A DNA stretch of 64,000 nt from Triglochin maritima (taxonomy: Eukaryota; Streptophyta; Magnoliopsida; Alismatales; Juncaginaceae): the NCBI GenBank assembly GCA_963682175.1, contig OY821777.1, forward strand, positions 15,582,001-15,646,000, given 5' to 3'. The position numbers and the translations under genes were made by a program. Shown one piece after another: positions 22,677 to 32,619 of the stretch. The notes under the pieces were generated by a model. The model ran no database searches. It had not been told where the DNA came from and was given only the letters and a program-made list of their open reading frames with translations. Position 1 is the stretch's first letter; the number at the start of each line of letters is the position of its first letter.

Positions 22677-23790
22677 ATGGAACTAGATAACTCTACAAGT
22701 ATTAAGTCATATTTATCTACGAACCTAAACAACACATGGATAATTCATTCTGGTGTCACTAATCACATGTCCGGAGAGGGAAATTTAATTGAAAATAAAA
22801 CTAGAGTTTATAATGAACATGTAATTGTTGCTAATGGAACTAATGTTCCCATTCACGGTATTGGGTCTTAAGTTTTCTACGAAAATATCATTCCTAATGT
22901 TTTCTACATTCGGTCATTTAAGACAAATCTATTATCTGTCGGGAAAATGACTCAAGAACTAAATTGTAATGTTATTTTGTCATCGTAGTGTGTCATATTA
23001 CATGACAGAATGACTTGTAACAAGATTGGTGAAGGAAAATTAAGAAATGGGTTATATTATCTTGATGAGTCTAAAGTAGTGTTTTCTGCCATGAATACAG
23101 TAGACAAAAATAAACTCTAGCATTGGAGAATTTGTCAACCTTTTGACAAAATCCTTAGTAGAATCGTACCTTTATCCAATTTAAATTCTAGTCAATGTGA
23201 TGTATGTCATTTTGCTAAACAGTTTCGATAACTTTTTTCTTTATCTACTAGCAAGACCAATAAACCTTTTAATTTGATACAAATTTTTATGTAGGGTCCT
23301 ACCATTGTTGACTCCTATAATGGTTTTAAATACTATGTTACTTTTATTGATGATTTTTCTTGTAGTACTTGGATTTATTTATTTACTTCAAAGCATGATG
23401 TCTTCTTAAAATTTAAGGAATTTGTTATGTTTATAGAAAATCACTTTGGAAGTAAAATTAAAATTTCTAGAACTGATAAGGGAACTAAATATGTAGAATT
23501 TTCTTTGACATTGTTAAGGAAAAATGTATTCTTCATCAAACCTCATGTATAAATACGCCTGACGCAATGGAGTAGCTGAAAGAAAAAATAGGCACCACCT
23601 TAAGGTCACTAGATCCCTCTTATATCAAAACAATGTTCCTAAAGAATACTGGTCAGATCCTATTCTTACTTCCAGGTATCTGATAAATAAAATTCCCAAT
23701 ATAAATTTAAGTAACAAAAGCCCTCTAGAAAATATAAGAAAAAAGAAAATCAATCTTGATCATCTAAGAATCTTTAGAAACAAACTCATA
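22677..23790 (+). pseudogene. pol: Ty1/Copia protease-integrase fragment
   Basis: The frame reads a Copia protease active site changed to WIIHSGVTNHMSG (the normal form has Asp in place of His), then NVFYIRSFKTNLLSVGK, the GAG-pre-integrase part (QCDVCHFAKQ), and the integrase core (YYVTFIDDFSCSTWIYLF, KISRTDKGTKYVEF). Stops and a frameshift near 23510 interrupt it. It ends at about 23790 without reverse transcriptase. Its upstream border meets the end of the minus-strand LTR-like repeat. It is an old, inactive remnant. Confidence 0.8.
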
Positions 23791-24016
23791 TAGAACAAAT
23801 TAGCAACAAGTCAAGCAAGAAACGGTCAAGACCCAACGACTACTAGCAAATAGCCAAACTATATATTGTAACCAAAACTCATGTAATGATCTTTAAAAGT
23901 TAAAATCAATAAAATTATCCTCCTTCTTCTACCTTCACCATTATGAGACGTACGATTGTCATCACCGAGTCTATCAAACTCAATAAAAGTGAATCATAAA
24001 CAACTTTTGAGCGACC
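23791..24016. other. Unassigned spacer
   Basis: AT-rich sequence between the Copia fragment and the solo LTR. The stretch gtaatgatctttaaaagttaaaatcaataaaa could be an LTR end with a polyadenylation signal, but nothing else supports it. Confidence 0.25.
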
Positions 24017-24021
24017 CTTCC
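24017..24021. repeat. Target site duplication CTTCC (left) of the solo LTR
   Basis: CTTCC is directly left of the LTR end and reappears at 40314-40318 directly right of the other LTR end, 16 kb away. The pair shows that the two LTR pieces belong to one insertion. Confidence 0.85.
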
Positions 24022-24678
24022 TGTTAAACGTTTTATTAATTAACCACAAGTGCACAACCGTCAGTGAAGACGATGCACGTACGGGTCGATCCACAGGTAG
24101 GTGAGTAGTCTATGGTTTGTCAGAAATCAAGTGGCAAAATAGGAGAGAAGAGATGTGATTAACTAAGCTAGACTACATTAAACTACTAGTTAACAAATGC
24201 AAAAGAAAGCAACTAAAGATTGACTAAAACTAACTAAACACCTAATAAAGAGATTTGAATTCAGGAAAAGAAACCCCTAAGGGGTGTAGTGTGTGCACAT
24301 TGAAGTGAAATATGCGATGAATGACGCATGTAAACATTTATGTATGTGAGTCACGTGTGTGTCTTCATGTATAAGGGAAGTGTCTAAAGATGTGGAAAAA
24401 CATATCAATCCATTCACACAACGTATCGACAATTACTACTTGATTATCATGAGACTAGACTCAGCATGAAAAATGTGTAACGATATGGCAAGACTGGTCA
24501 AAAACCATAAACTCATGTGAAGAACAAATCTAAGCATGAGAGGTGTCTAAATCTTGTGGCTAAACTCATCAAAATAAAGTTTCTTGAATTAATCAAGCAA
24601 GCAAACACAAATACAAACACATAGCTAACATGTAGCATATTCAACAGAAAATTTCAGTCTATAAACACGAGGAAACTA
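24022..24678 (-). repeat. Solo LTR, left piece (U5-R)
   Basis: On the minus strand it ends ...GTTTAACA and includes the U5 hairpin at 24058-24073 (sense tcgtc-ttcact-gacgg). It also has at least three of the roughly 40-bp units related to TTTAGACACTTCTCATGC (near 24390-24560). Confidence 0.8.
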
Positions 24679-25227
24679 TGAAATGAATGTGTTCTAAAAG
24701 TTTTACTTTTATATGTCAATTATTATGAATTGAATGTGCAAACATTTTGTTCCTTCATTATGGTATTCGTCTTTTGAAAGTGTTAAGGAAGAGGCGCTTG
24801 TTCCTTAACCGTAGAGCTCTAAAAGATAATGGTTTACATAAATCAAAAGTTATTCACAATCAGGGTAATTAACATGGAACATTAATCACCGAGATAAGAT
24901 TGTCGTGTTAGTCATCGACTGTTGTAGCTCTACAAATAATTGACGACACAAGTATATAAAAGTGGAAAAATTACTTTTATATATTGAATAGACCTAACAA
25001 GTAAAATATTATGGAATTGTGTTTCGTGTCATTAATGTTTTACTGTGTGTTGGATCCTAAGATATGAGACATATCTTTTCACTCAAGAAGTGTTTAATTT
25101 TATTATTGTCAAAAGCTATCAATGAGTATAGTGATAAAGGCAATAGTTGGTTGAACATGACTTGTGCTGGAAAAGATAGTCAATCAAACGATTATCGTTG
25201 CCCCTCTTAATTGAGCGATGATATTAG
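24679..25227 (+). repeat. Copia 5' LTR (shared part)
   Basis: 549 bp align with 37645-38194. The match stops at gatgatattag in both copies, without the expected ...CA end, so the true 3' border is unclear. A TATA-like tatataaaag lies near 24953. Confidence 0.65.
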
Positions 25228-25479
25228 TGGGCCCCTCTTAATTAAACGACAAAAGTCATAAGAGTTTGAAAATACAAATGTTGCAATATTTCGAAATGGT
25301 TATGATTAGAAAAATGTTTTCTTACCTTGATTTTATAATATATTTGATAGCCCTTAGCTAGTTTATATTATAATTGATAGGATCTTGAATTGCTACATTT
25401 ATGGACAAATTTTTATTTTGCGGTATTGATTTTAAAAAATAAAATTTACATTAAATCCCATATAATTTATTTTGTAGAA

Positions 25480-27029
25480 ATGTCGAATATTCAACCTATT
25501 GTGCGATCTATGATTGAAAAACATCATTTGGCAAATGATGACTCAATCTTCATAAGCTGGCAACTCAAGCTCAATATCGTGTTGAAGTTTGAGAAACTAT
25601 CTCATATTTTGGATGATGAAATCCCAAAATTAAATGAGAAGGCAACCGATAGCGAGAGAGAGGCAAAAGCCAAGTGGAAAAACCAAGAGAACCACGTTTA
25701 CAGTCTAATGTTGGCCTCCATGGGTGACTCGCTTCAAGGGAAATACTTGAATTCAAAACCCAAGAAGACCATGGAAGCTTTAACAAAGATGTTCATGGAT
25801 AATGCTTGAAAAGAGCGCTATAAGACCACCATCGCACTCACAAGGTGCCACATGGCGGAGGGAACATCGGTATCCATGCATTTTCTCACGATGCAAGGAT
25901 ACATTGAGAAGTTTTCGAAGCTCTCTTCCCCGATGCCCGATGACATTGCAGAAGATTTGATTCTTGGCTCTCTAACCCCATCCTACAAGGACTTCATTAT
26001 GCACTATCATGTGCGTGAGAAAGGGGTGAGTCTTGAGAAACTTCACAACGCTCTCAAAACGGCTGAAGTTGACATGGGCAAGGGTGGGGACAAGCACGTC
26101 TTAGCCGTCCATGGAGGGAGCATGAAGATCACCAAAGGTAAATGCAAATTCACCAAAAATACGTCAATCAAGAGCAAGGGAGTAGGAGGTGCTCGTGTGA
26201 GTGCCTCGAGGGGTAATTCTTCGAAATCTCCCACTCCCAACACAGAGTGCTTTCACTACGGTGAAAAGGGAGACATCCGGCCAAATTACCCCAAGTACAA
26301 AGAAGACCTTGACAATGGAGTGATTGAACGTAAGCGCCCCAAAATGGCCAAATGTATATTTGTTATTGAGATAAATTTAGCCACCTATGTCCATGATTGG
26401 GTAATTGATACCGGATATTGTGCTCACATAATTTCTAATGTTCAACTACTAAAGGATAGGAAGGAACTCGTAAAGAACAAGATGATTTTGAAGGTCGGAA
26501 ATAATGTAAGCGTTGCTGCGATCGCACAAGGTTCTGTGGAGCTTCAATTATCTAGTGGTTTAAATTTATGTTTAAAGAACGTTTATTATGTGTCTTCGAT
26601 TATGAAGAATATTATTTTTGTATCATGGTTGGATATGAATAATTTTAATATAAATATTTCAATTTTTTGCTTGTCTATATCAAAAAATGGTATTTTCTAT
26701 GCAAATGCATTCGTAAGGCATTGTCTCTATTTGATTGAATTGAATAATAAACAAATCTTAGACATCAATAACAAAAGACTTAAAACTACTCACGTGAATG
26801 ATACACTCTTGTGGCAGTATCGTCTTGGTCACATAAATGAAAAATGCATCAAGAAATTGCAAGAAGCTAACCTTCTTGGTCAACTTGATTTTAAATCATT
26901 GGAGACATGTGAACCTTGCCTAATGGGCAAAATGACCAAGAGACCTTTCAAGAGGAAAGGACCGAGAGCGAAAGACTTGTTGGATTTGATACATTCCGAA
27001 GTATGTGGTACGATGAGTACTAGTGCAAG
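25480..27029 (+). pseudogene. gag-pol: Copia gag-protease-integrase N-terminus, first segment
   Basis: From ATG 25480 (MSNIQPIVRS) the frame runs to the B1 insertion with one stop, a TGA at 25807-25809. Gag has the usual LKFEKLSHILD-like and ALTKMF motifs. The zinc knuckle is degenerate (CFHYGEKGDIRPNY; the second Cys, the His and the last Cys are lost). The protease site reads WVIDTGYCAHI. The pre-integrase zinc region has LWQYRLGHINEKC and CEPCLMGK. The first catalytic Asp of integrase is changed to Glu (HSEVCG); the second copy at 35200 keeps Asp. The coding sequence is cut after GTMSTSA. Confidence 0.85.
27025..27029. repeat. Presumed left target duplication of B1 (GCAAG)
   Basis: These bases precede the B1 LTR. 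The expected right copy is missing because the right junction was rebuilt; the intact Copia order gcaagagacgg is found in the second copy at 35233. Confidence 0.5.
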
Positions 27030-27390
27030 TGATTGATATCATTTCATGCTCATATTTGTATCTTATATCCATTATCTTTCACCTAAACAATGCTATGTTA
27101 CGAGTTTTATGTTTAGTTTTCAGGAATAATTAGGTTTGAAGAGATGAAGCATAAAAGGACCCAAAAGCTGGGAAAAAGGACTGGATCTGGGGACCAAAAT
27201 GCAAGGGAGAAGGACCTAAACGCAAGACAGAGGGACTTAAGAGCAAAACAGAATACTTCACACCATCATGAGGAGTATTTTAGCAATTGGATTCGGGCTG
27301 GAGCTCCAACAAACGAAGTCAATGCATCAAAGACCACCAAAAGCACAAAGAAAAGCCCAGAATAAAACTCAACTGGATCCGGACATTTTG

Positions 27391-27421
27391 GACCGCCAAT
27401 TGGCGGTCTGGATTAGTCCAG
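27391..27421 (+). promoter_or_regulatory. 18-bp perfect palindrome in U3 plus small hairpin
   Basis: Gaccgccaattggcggtc (27391-27408) is a perfect palindrome. It overlaps a small hairpin ctgga-ttag-tccag (27408-27421). The same 18 bases plus tgg recur in the leader at 28591-28611. It lies about 120 bp upstream of the TATA box. Confidence 0.75.
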
Positions 27422-27528
27422 ATCCGCCAAGATTTTTCCTGGACTTGTATTAATGTTTGTTGAGGCTATTTTTGGTGTTGGTTTAGTCCCACATCGGGGG
27501 ATTGTCCCGGATTAGTTTTTTCCATGCC

Positions 27529-27537
27529 TATAAATAG
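27529..27537 (+). promoter_or_regulatory. TATA box of B1 5' LTR
   Basis: Tataaatag in the context cctataaatagaac. The matching box is missing from the B1 3' LTR because of the internal deletion there. Confidence 0.75.
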
Positions 27538-28362
27538 AACACTTCACCTTCCATTGTGAGGACTCCATATTTTAAGTGGCTATTCTTCCTACTAGAAGTG
27601 AGGCCTTGAAGCACACACTAAAGTAGGAGGATGCTACTTTAATGTGAGTCATTTTATCAATAAAGTTTTGTGTTTCTTTCATTGTTTGTTCCATGCTTCT
27701 TTTATTGTTTATGCATGTTTTAGTTTAACCGTCTTTTAATTATAACTTAGTTTTAATATGCTTTTTTCCATAGTTTAATAATTAGTGTAATGTTTAGTGC
27801 GTAGTTCCATCCCCTTTGGGGGGTGGAGTAGATGTACATACATGCATTAGAGAATGTGATGAATGCTTTAATTTCAATGTGTTGATTAAACATGAATGTA
27901 TGCTTGCTTGTTTAGGATAGAATTTATAACTTGATAAGTTTTGCCAAAATGATTAGACACCTCTCATGCTTGTTTAGGTTCTGAAATAAACAACTTGCAT
28001 ATGTAAATGTTAATCAACCAAGTTGGTGAATAGATTGATAGGTTTTGCCATAACATTTAGACACTTCCTATGCTTGATAAACACCACCTTCATGTGCTTA
28101 AAGAATGTATTCTACACCCACATCTTTGCTTGTGTGCACTCACTCCACCCCTTAAGGGTTTTCCATTTCTGTATTTCAGCATTCCTCCTTTGTTCTTAGC
28201 TTAGTTGTTAGTTCATTGATTGTTTCTTTCGTTCGCATTTCATACTTCTTAGCGTAGTTTTGTGTAGAGTAGCTTAATAAATCTTTCTCCCCCAATCTTT
28301 GCCACTTGATTTCTGATAAACAAGAGGCTGCTCACCTCCCTGAGGACGACCCGTACTTGCCA

Positions 28363-28376
28363 CCGCTTCATCGCGG
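28363..28376 (+). other. U5 hairpin of B1
   Basis: Ccgc-ttcatc-gcgg, followed by gtgcacttgcgg, in the same place as in element A. Confidence 0.6.
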
Positions 28377-28417
28377 CCGTGCACTTGCGGTTTTAAATAA
28401 AATGTTCAACAAGTTTT

Positions 28418-28435
28418 TGGCGTCGTTGCCGGGGA
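28418..28435 (+). other. B1 primer binding site (tRNA-Asp type)
   Basis: Tggcgtcgttgccgggga differs from the element A site at one base (c to t). It starts six bases after the LTR end. Confidence 0.75.
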
Positions 28436-29635
28436 GGTGCCAGTTCAGACTCTTGTTTGGACGATTCAAGTGGATTTAATTTGTGTTGTGTAGTTTTGCC
28501 TTGTTTCAGGAGACTTGGAGTCATCAGGAGGAACTCCTGGAGAAGTTTTGAGTGAATCTGAGCATTTAAGACCGCCAATCAGCGACCTGAGACCGCCAAT
28601 TGGCGGTCTGGTAAGCTCGGTTTTGTCTCGTTTTTCTTTGGTTGGTTTTCATAATTGATGTAGTGATCTGGGACTTAATTTGACATGTTTTGACTTATAG
28701 TTTGTTCCCAGATCCATAATCAACCTCCTTTAAGCAACTTGGACCCTAAAACTGAAAGCAAAAGATTAGGCATTCTTGTTGTTTAGGTCATGCATCATGT
28801 ATGTGACTTAGGCATTTAGATTGTCTTTTATCTTAGCTTTATTTTCTGTTGCTGAGAGCTAGCGTGAGGTACGCACCTTCTACTCTCATTCATGCATTAC
28901 GTATGAACATGCATTAGTTAGTAGGAAGTGCATTGAAACAAGTGTGAGTTGAGCGTTTTGTTTGGAGAGTTGATTGCTAGATTAGTACTCCAAAACGCTA
29001 CTAAGGAGGGGCTGTCCCATAAAAGATAAGGTGGGAGATTTCATCACCCTTTCCTTCGCCCCAAAAACCACACTAATGAAGAGCCTAATTTTAAAATCAA
29101 GTAGACATTGACCCTAAGGATTTCGGGCGCATTAGGAGAGTGATCCGGTCCCGACCGTCATGACCTGATCGGCGTTGCCCACTTTGTCGATAGTAGGAGA
29201 GACGAGATCCCCGGATCTTGGCTCACTTGCTGGGCTTTGTGGTCCTCGTTGTAGGGAGGTGAGGCGTGTTGAGGCCGTGTGACCTCGCAGTTAGGCGTCG
29301 TCTAGCTGTAAGGACCTATAGCGACCTTAGGATTGCTTGAGCCTTGTTTGCTTGTGTGCTTCTACCTGTACCCATCCGCCGTAGCATAAGGACTTCTTCC
29401 CTTCTCTCCTGAGTCATTCTTTCTCTCCTGTGTTCCCCGTCTTCTCCTCTACGCACATTCTTTGTTAGAAAAAAAAGAGAAAAAAAAAGTTTTGTTTTGT
29501 GTGTGTGCACCTTTGTGCATGCTTTCGTGGACACGAGACGAGAGTGGTCGTTTGACGATGAGCGTTGTCAATCTGGCTTCGGTCATCGATTTCTCGACAC
29601 CTCCCTCCTCTCGTGTCGTACGTAGTTCGGGTCCA
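28436..29635 (+). other. B1 leader
   Basis: No long frame. It has a degenerate copy (gaccgccaatcagcgacc, 28570-28587) and a perfect copy (28591-28608) of the U3 palindrome, and near 29020-29110 the conserved block with ataaggtgggagatttcatcaccc shared with A and B2. A run of A/G lies before gag (29465-29490). Confidence 0.6.
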
Positions 29636-31930
29636 ATGGCTGCTAATTTCCGTGAGGAGCAGTTGCTGGACCCACCTGCTCCACCAGTGCTTCCAGTTGT
29701 CGTTCCCATACCTCTTCGTGATCGATGCTACCGGAGCCGTACAACTCTACCCTCATGCATCATATTACCAGAGGCTAATGGGAACAATTTTGAGGTTAAG
29801 CCTCAATTCATTTCCATGCTCCCTCATTTCACTGGGAAAGGTGACCCTATATCTTTCTCAGGGAATTTGAGGAGGTCTGTGCTATGTTCAAGCTGCAACA
29901 ACTTAGCACAGACTCCATCCATCTTAGACTCGTTCCTTTTGCACTAAAGGATGACGCCAATAAGTGGTTGTACAGCAACCAGGCGAATTCCTTTAAGACT
30001 TGGGATGAGTTTCAATCTACATTCCTCAAGAAGTACTTTCCTAATCATCAGACTCAAAACTTTAGGAACGAAATCAATTCGTTCTATCAACATGAGACCG
30101 AACCATTTCATGCATATCTTGAGAGGTTCAAAGAGCTACTATCCTCGTGCCCTCACCATGGCATTGAGTTGTGGCGTCTTTGTGAGATTGTGTATGAGGG
30201 TATTCACATCCCGTCCAGAACGCTCCTTGAGTCCATGTGTCAAGGAGAGTTCTTGGGAAAGGATGAAAGGGAGGCATGAGCCTTCCTAGAAGACCTCGCT
30301 GTGAAAACTATGCAATGGGAGAGTGTGAGGGAACCACCTGCATCATCTAGAATAGGAGCGAGGATCGCGAATGCAAACTCAACTAGATCGGGTTCCGCAT
30401 TTGCTATCGATACCACTACGGCCACCGAGGCACGCATGGCGGCCTTAATGCGTCGTATGGATTCGATTGAGCTCCAAAACCAACAATGTGCACCTCACAT
30501 GTCCACATCTGGTCCAGTTCCCTGTCATTCATGTGGTAGGATACGTCATGTAGAAAGCGAGTGTGAGTCCATTCCTCCTGAGATGGAGCGTGTCAACGCC
30601 GTCTATGATAGAGCCAGGAATGACCCATACTCATCATCTTATAATCCTGGATGGAGGAACCACCTCAATTTTTCATGGAACCAAACTAATGCCCCGGGTG
30701 GTCCTCCAAACTCCTCTAGACCACCTTACCAATCACATCAACCTCCAATGCATGCACATTCCTATCAGTCACCCAAGCACAAACCACCAATCAATCGGGT
30801 TTCCTAAATTCCAATAATATGGAAACCCGATTAAATTCGCTTGAGACCTTGACTCGTGGACTTGAAAACTCAATGAAAATTTTTATGTCTACCACAAGTC
30901 AAGTTCTCACTTCAAATCAGCAGACCATGAAATCTCTAGAGCTTCAGATGGGCCAATTCGCTCAGTCTGTACATGAGAGAGAGAGGGTCTTTTCCTAGCC
31001 AGCCTGAGGCTAACCCCCGCATGTACCAATAACAACAAATGCAAAATGAGAATGTGGTACCTCAGGGGAGGCAAGTGAACCATGTGGAGGAACCTGTTCA
31101 CCATGTCAATTCCATTGTGACCTTAAGGAATGGAAAACAGGTTGACAATCACATTTCCTTGCCACACCCACCACCATCTATGCAGCCCCTCAGTGGGAAT
31201 GGTGGTAAAGAAGAAGCTGAGGGTGAGGGTAATACACCAAAGCTTTCTTCTCAGGCACAGCAGAAAACCTACCTGCCAAAAGCTCCCTATCCAAGTAGGT
31301 TAAACAAAAAGCAGAGTGACAACATGGACAAGATATTAGAGGTGTTTAAGCAAGTGAAGGTTAACATCCCCTTGTTGGATGTCATCCAACAAATACCTCA
31401 ATATGCCAAAGTGTTGAAGGATCTCTGCACAACCAAGAGGAAGACCAATGTTCCTAAGAAAGCATTCTTGGCTGCAAATATCAGCTCACTTTTGTCCAAT
31501 CTCACCTACACAAAATACAAGGACCTGGGGTGTCCTACTATTCAGTGTACGATAGGGGACACTAGAATGAGCAATGTTTTGCTTGATTTAGGATCAACGG
31601 TCAACCTCCTCCCATTCTCTGTTTATCAACAGTTGAACTTGGGAGAATTGAAACCAACTAAGATCACCCTCCAATTAGCGGATAGATCCATTCGTATTCC
31701 TATGGGGATTATCGAGGACGTGGTTATCAAAGTTGGAGATTTTATATTTCCAGTCGATTTTGTTGTCCTCGATACCAATCCTGTTGTGAAGGCCCACTCT
31801 CAAATACATTTGATTTTGGGTAGACCATTTCTGGCAACCTCCAATGCCTTGGTTAATTGTAGAAATTGTCTCATGAAGCTCTCATTCGGTAACATGAGTG
31901 CCGAGTTTCATGTGTTCAACTCTGGTAAGT
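29636..31930 (+). pseudogene. gag-pr: B1 gag-protease, broken
   Basis: ATG at 29636 (MAANFREEQLL). The gag domain (LRDRCYRS, LVPFALKDDANKWLY, LERFKELLSSCPHHG) needs a frame change near 29860 and a stop read-through at 30277-30279. A CCHC knuckle CHSCGRIRHVESEC is at about 30522-30565. Further stops and a shift lie between 30800 and 31040. The last 297 codons (31039-31930) are open: EVFKQVKVNIPLLDVI, protease DLGSTVNLLPF near 31587-31620 and LILGRPFLAT near 31810. The frame ends in a TAA where B2 has CAA, so gag-protease was originally joined to the region that follows. Confidence 0.83.
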
Positions 31931-31941
31931 AACAGGAACCC

Positions 31942-32619
31942 ATGGATGAACCTTTAAATCTAAATCTCATCCGCCAATTGGAGAAAGCACCACAAAATCA
32001 ACGAACACTCCTAACCCCAATGCAACCCGTTGAGAATGTTCGAGGGCCCAGCGAAAACTCATTGCCTGTCTTCGCAATGCAACAGAGTGAGCTGGCCTCG
32101 AACATGAATGTCCAAAGGGAGTGTTCGTTGCATGATTCAGTTGAGAGTAGTAGTGAGAGTGAGACACCTCATCATATGCCTATACCAGAAGGTGTCTCTA
32201 CCTCATGTCCCATGGCCATTGAGCCATTTGAGCTTCATATTGACTCCAACAAGGACCCACCTATGACCGAGCTTATGCTTGATGATCTAAATGATGGTGG
32301 GAGGTCCTTCTTGGATGACTTGGGGAGAAGCCCCATTCTTAGTGATGCAGGTCTGTTGCATCCATCGAATGAGCTTGAGGAACTCATTCCGATGCACCCG
32401 CCTATTGGTTGGAGGGTTTTCTTCGATGAGCAATTAAACCCTAGTGAGGCAACACAACTTCATTCTTTGTTGCCCACACCCAACCAATATCATGAGAGGT
32501 TCGAGCCTTTCAGCTCTGACCTTTCACCTCTCATGACACCTCAGAGTACCAGTGGAGTTTGCCCATCTCGGCAAGTCTCTGGTCCTCCTGACTTGATGTT
32601 CTCATTTGATGTTCCTTGA
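31942..32619 (+). CDS. B-family C-terminal region after protease, function unknown
   Basis: An open frame of 225 codons follows the protease in the same reading frame after one TAA. It starts MDEPLNLNLIRQLEKAP and ends MFSFDVP. B2 has the same region (49034-49645), starting MDQPLNLNLIRQLEKAP just upstream, also without polymerase. It is acidic and rich in Pro, Ser, Leu and His, with no motif I recognise. The likeliest reading is an extra C-terminal domain of the original gag-protease polyprotein that is specific to this family. It could also be a remnant of the sequence that once linked protease to reverse transcriptase. Confidence 0.5.
   Translation: MDEPLNLNLIRQLEKAPQNQRTLLTPMQPVENVRGPSENSLPVFAMQQSELASNMNVQRECSLHDSVESSSESETPHHMPIPEGVSTSCPMAIEPFELHIDSNKDPPMTELMLDDLNDGGRSFLDDLGRSPILSDAGLLHPSNELEELIPMHPPIGWRVFFDEQLNPSEATQLHSLLPTPNQYHERFEPFSSDLSPLMTPQSTSGVCPSRQVSGPPDLMFSFDVP

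Larger units (their letters stand above)
27030..28411 (+). repeat. B1 5' LTR
   Basis: 1382 bp, TGATTGATATCATTTC...GTTCAACA. U3 has GGACCTAAACGCAAG-like repeats (27141-27250) and the palindrome at 27391. TATA is at 27529. The long-range pair is ggggtggagt 27820-27829 with actccacccc 28142-28151. The U5 hairpin is at 28363-28376. Two 40-bp units with TTAGACAC...CATGCTTG lie at 27931-27971 and 28034-28076. Confidence 0.88.

Noticed and set aside
29462..29635. Extending the B1 gag start upstream of 29636
   Set aside because: The upstream frame opens in an A/G-rich leader run and has no match in B2 or A; the shared MAANFREE start fits better.
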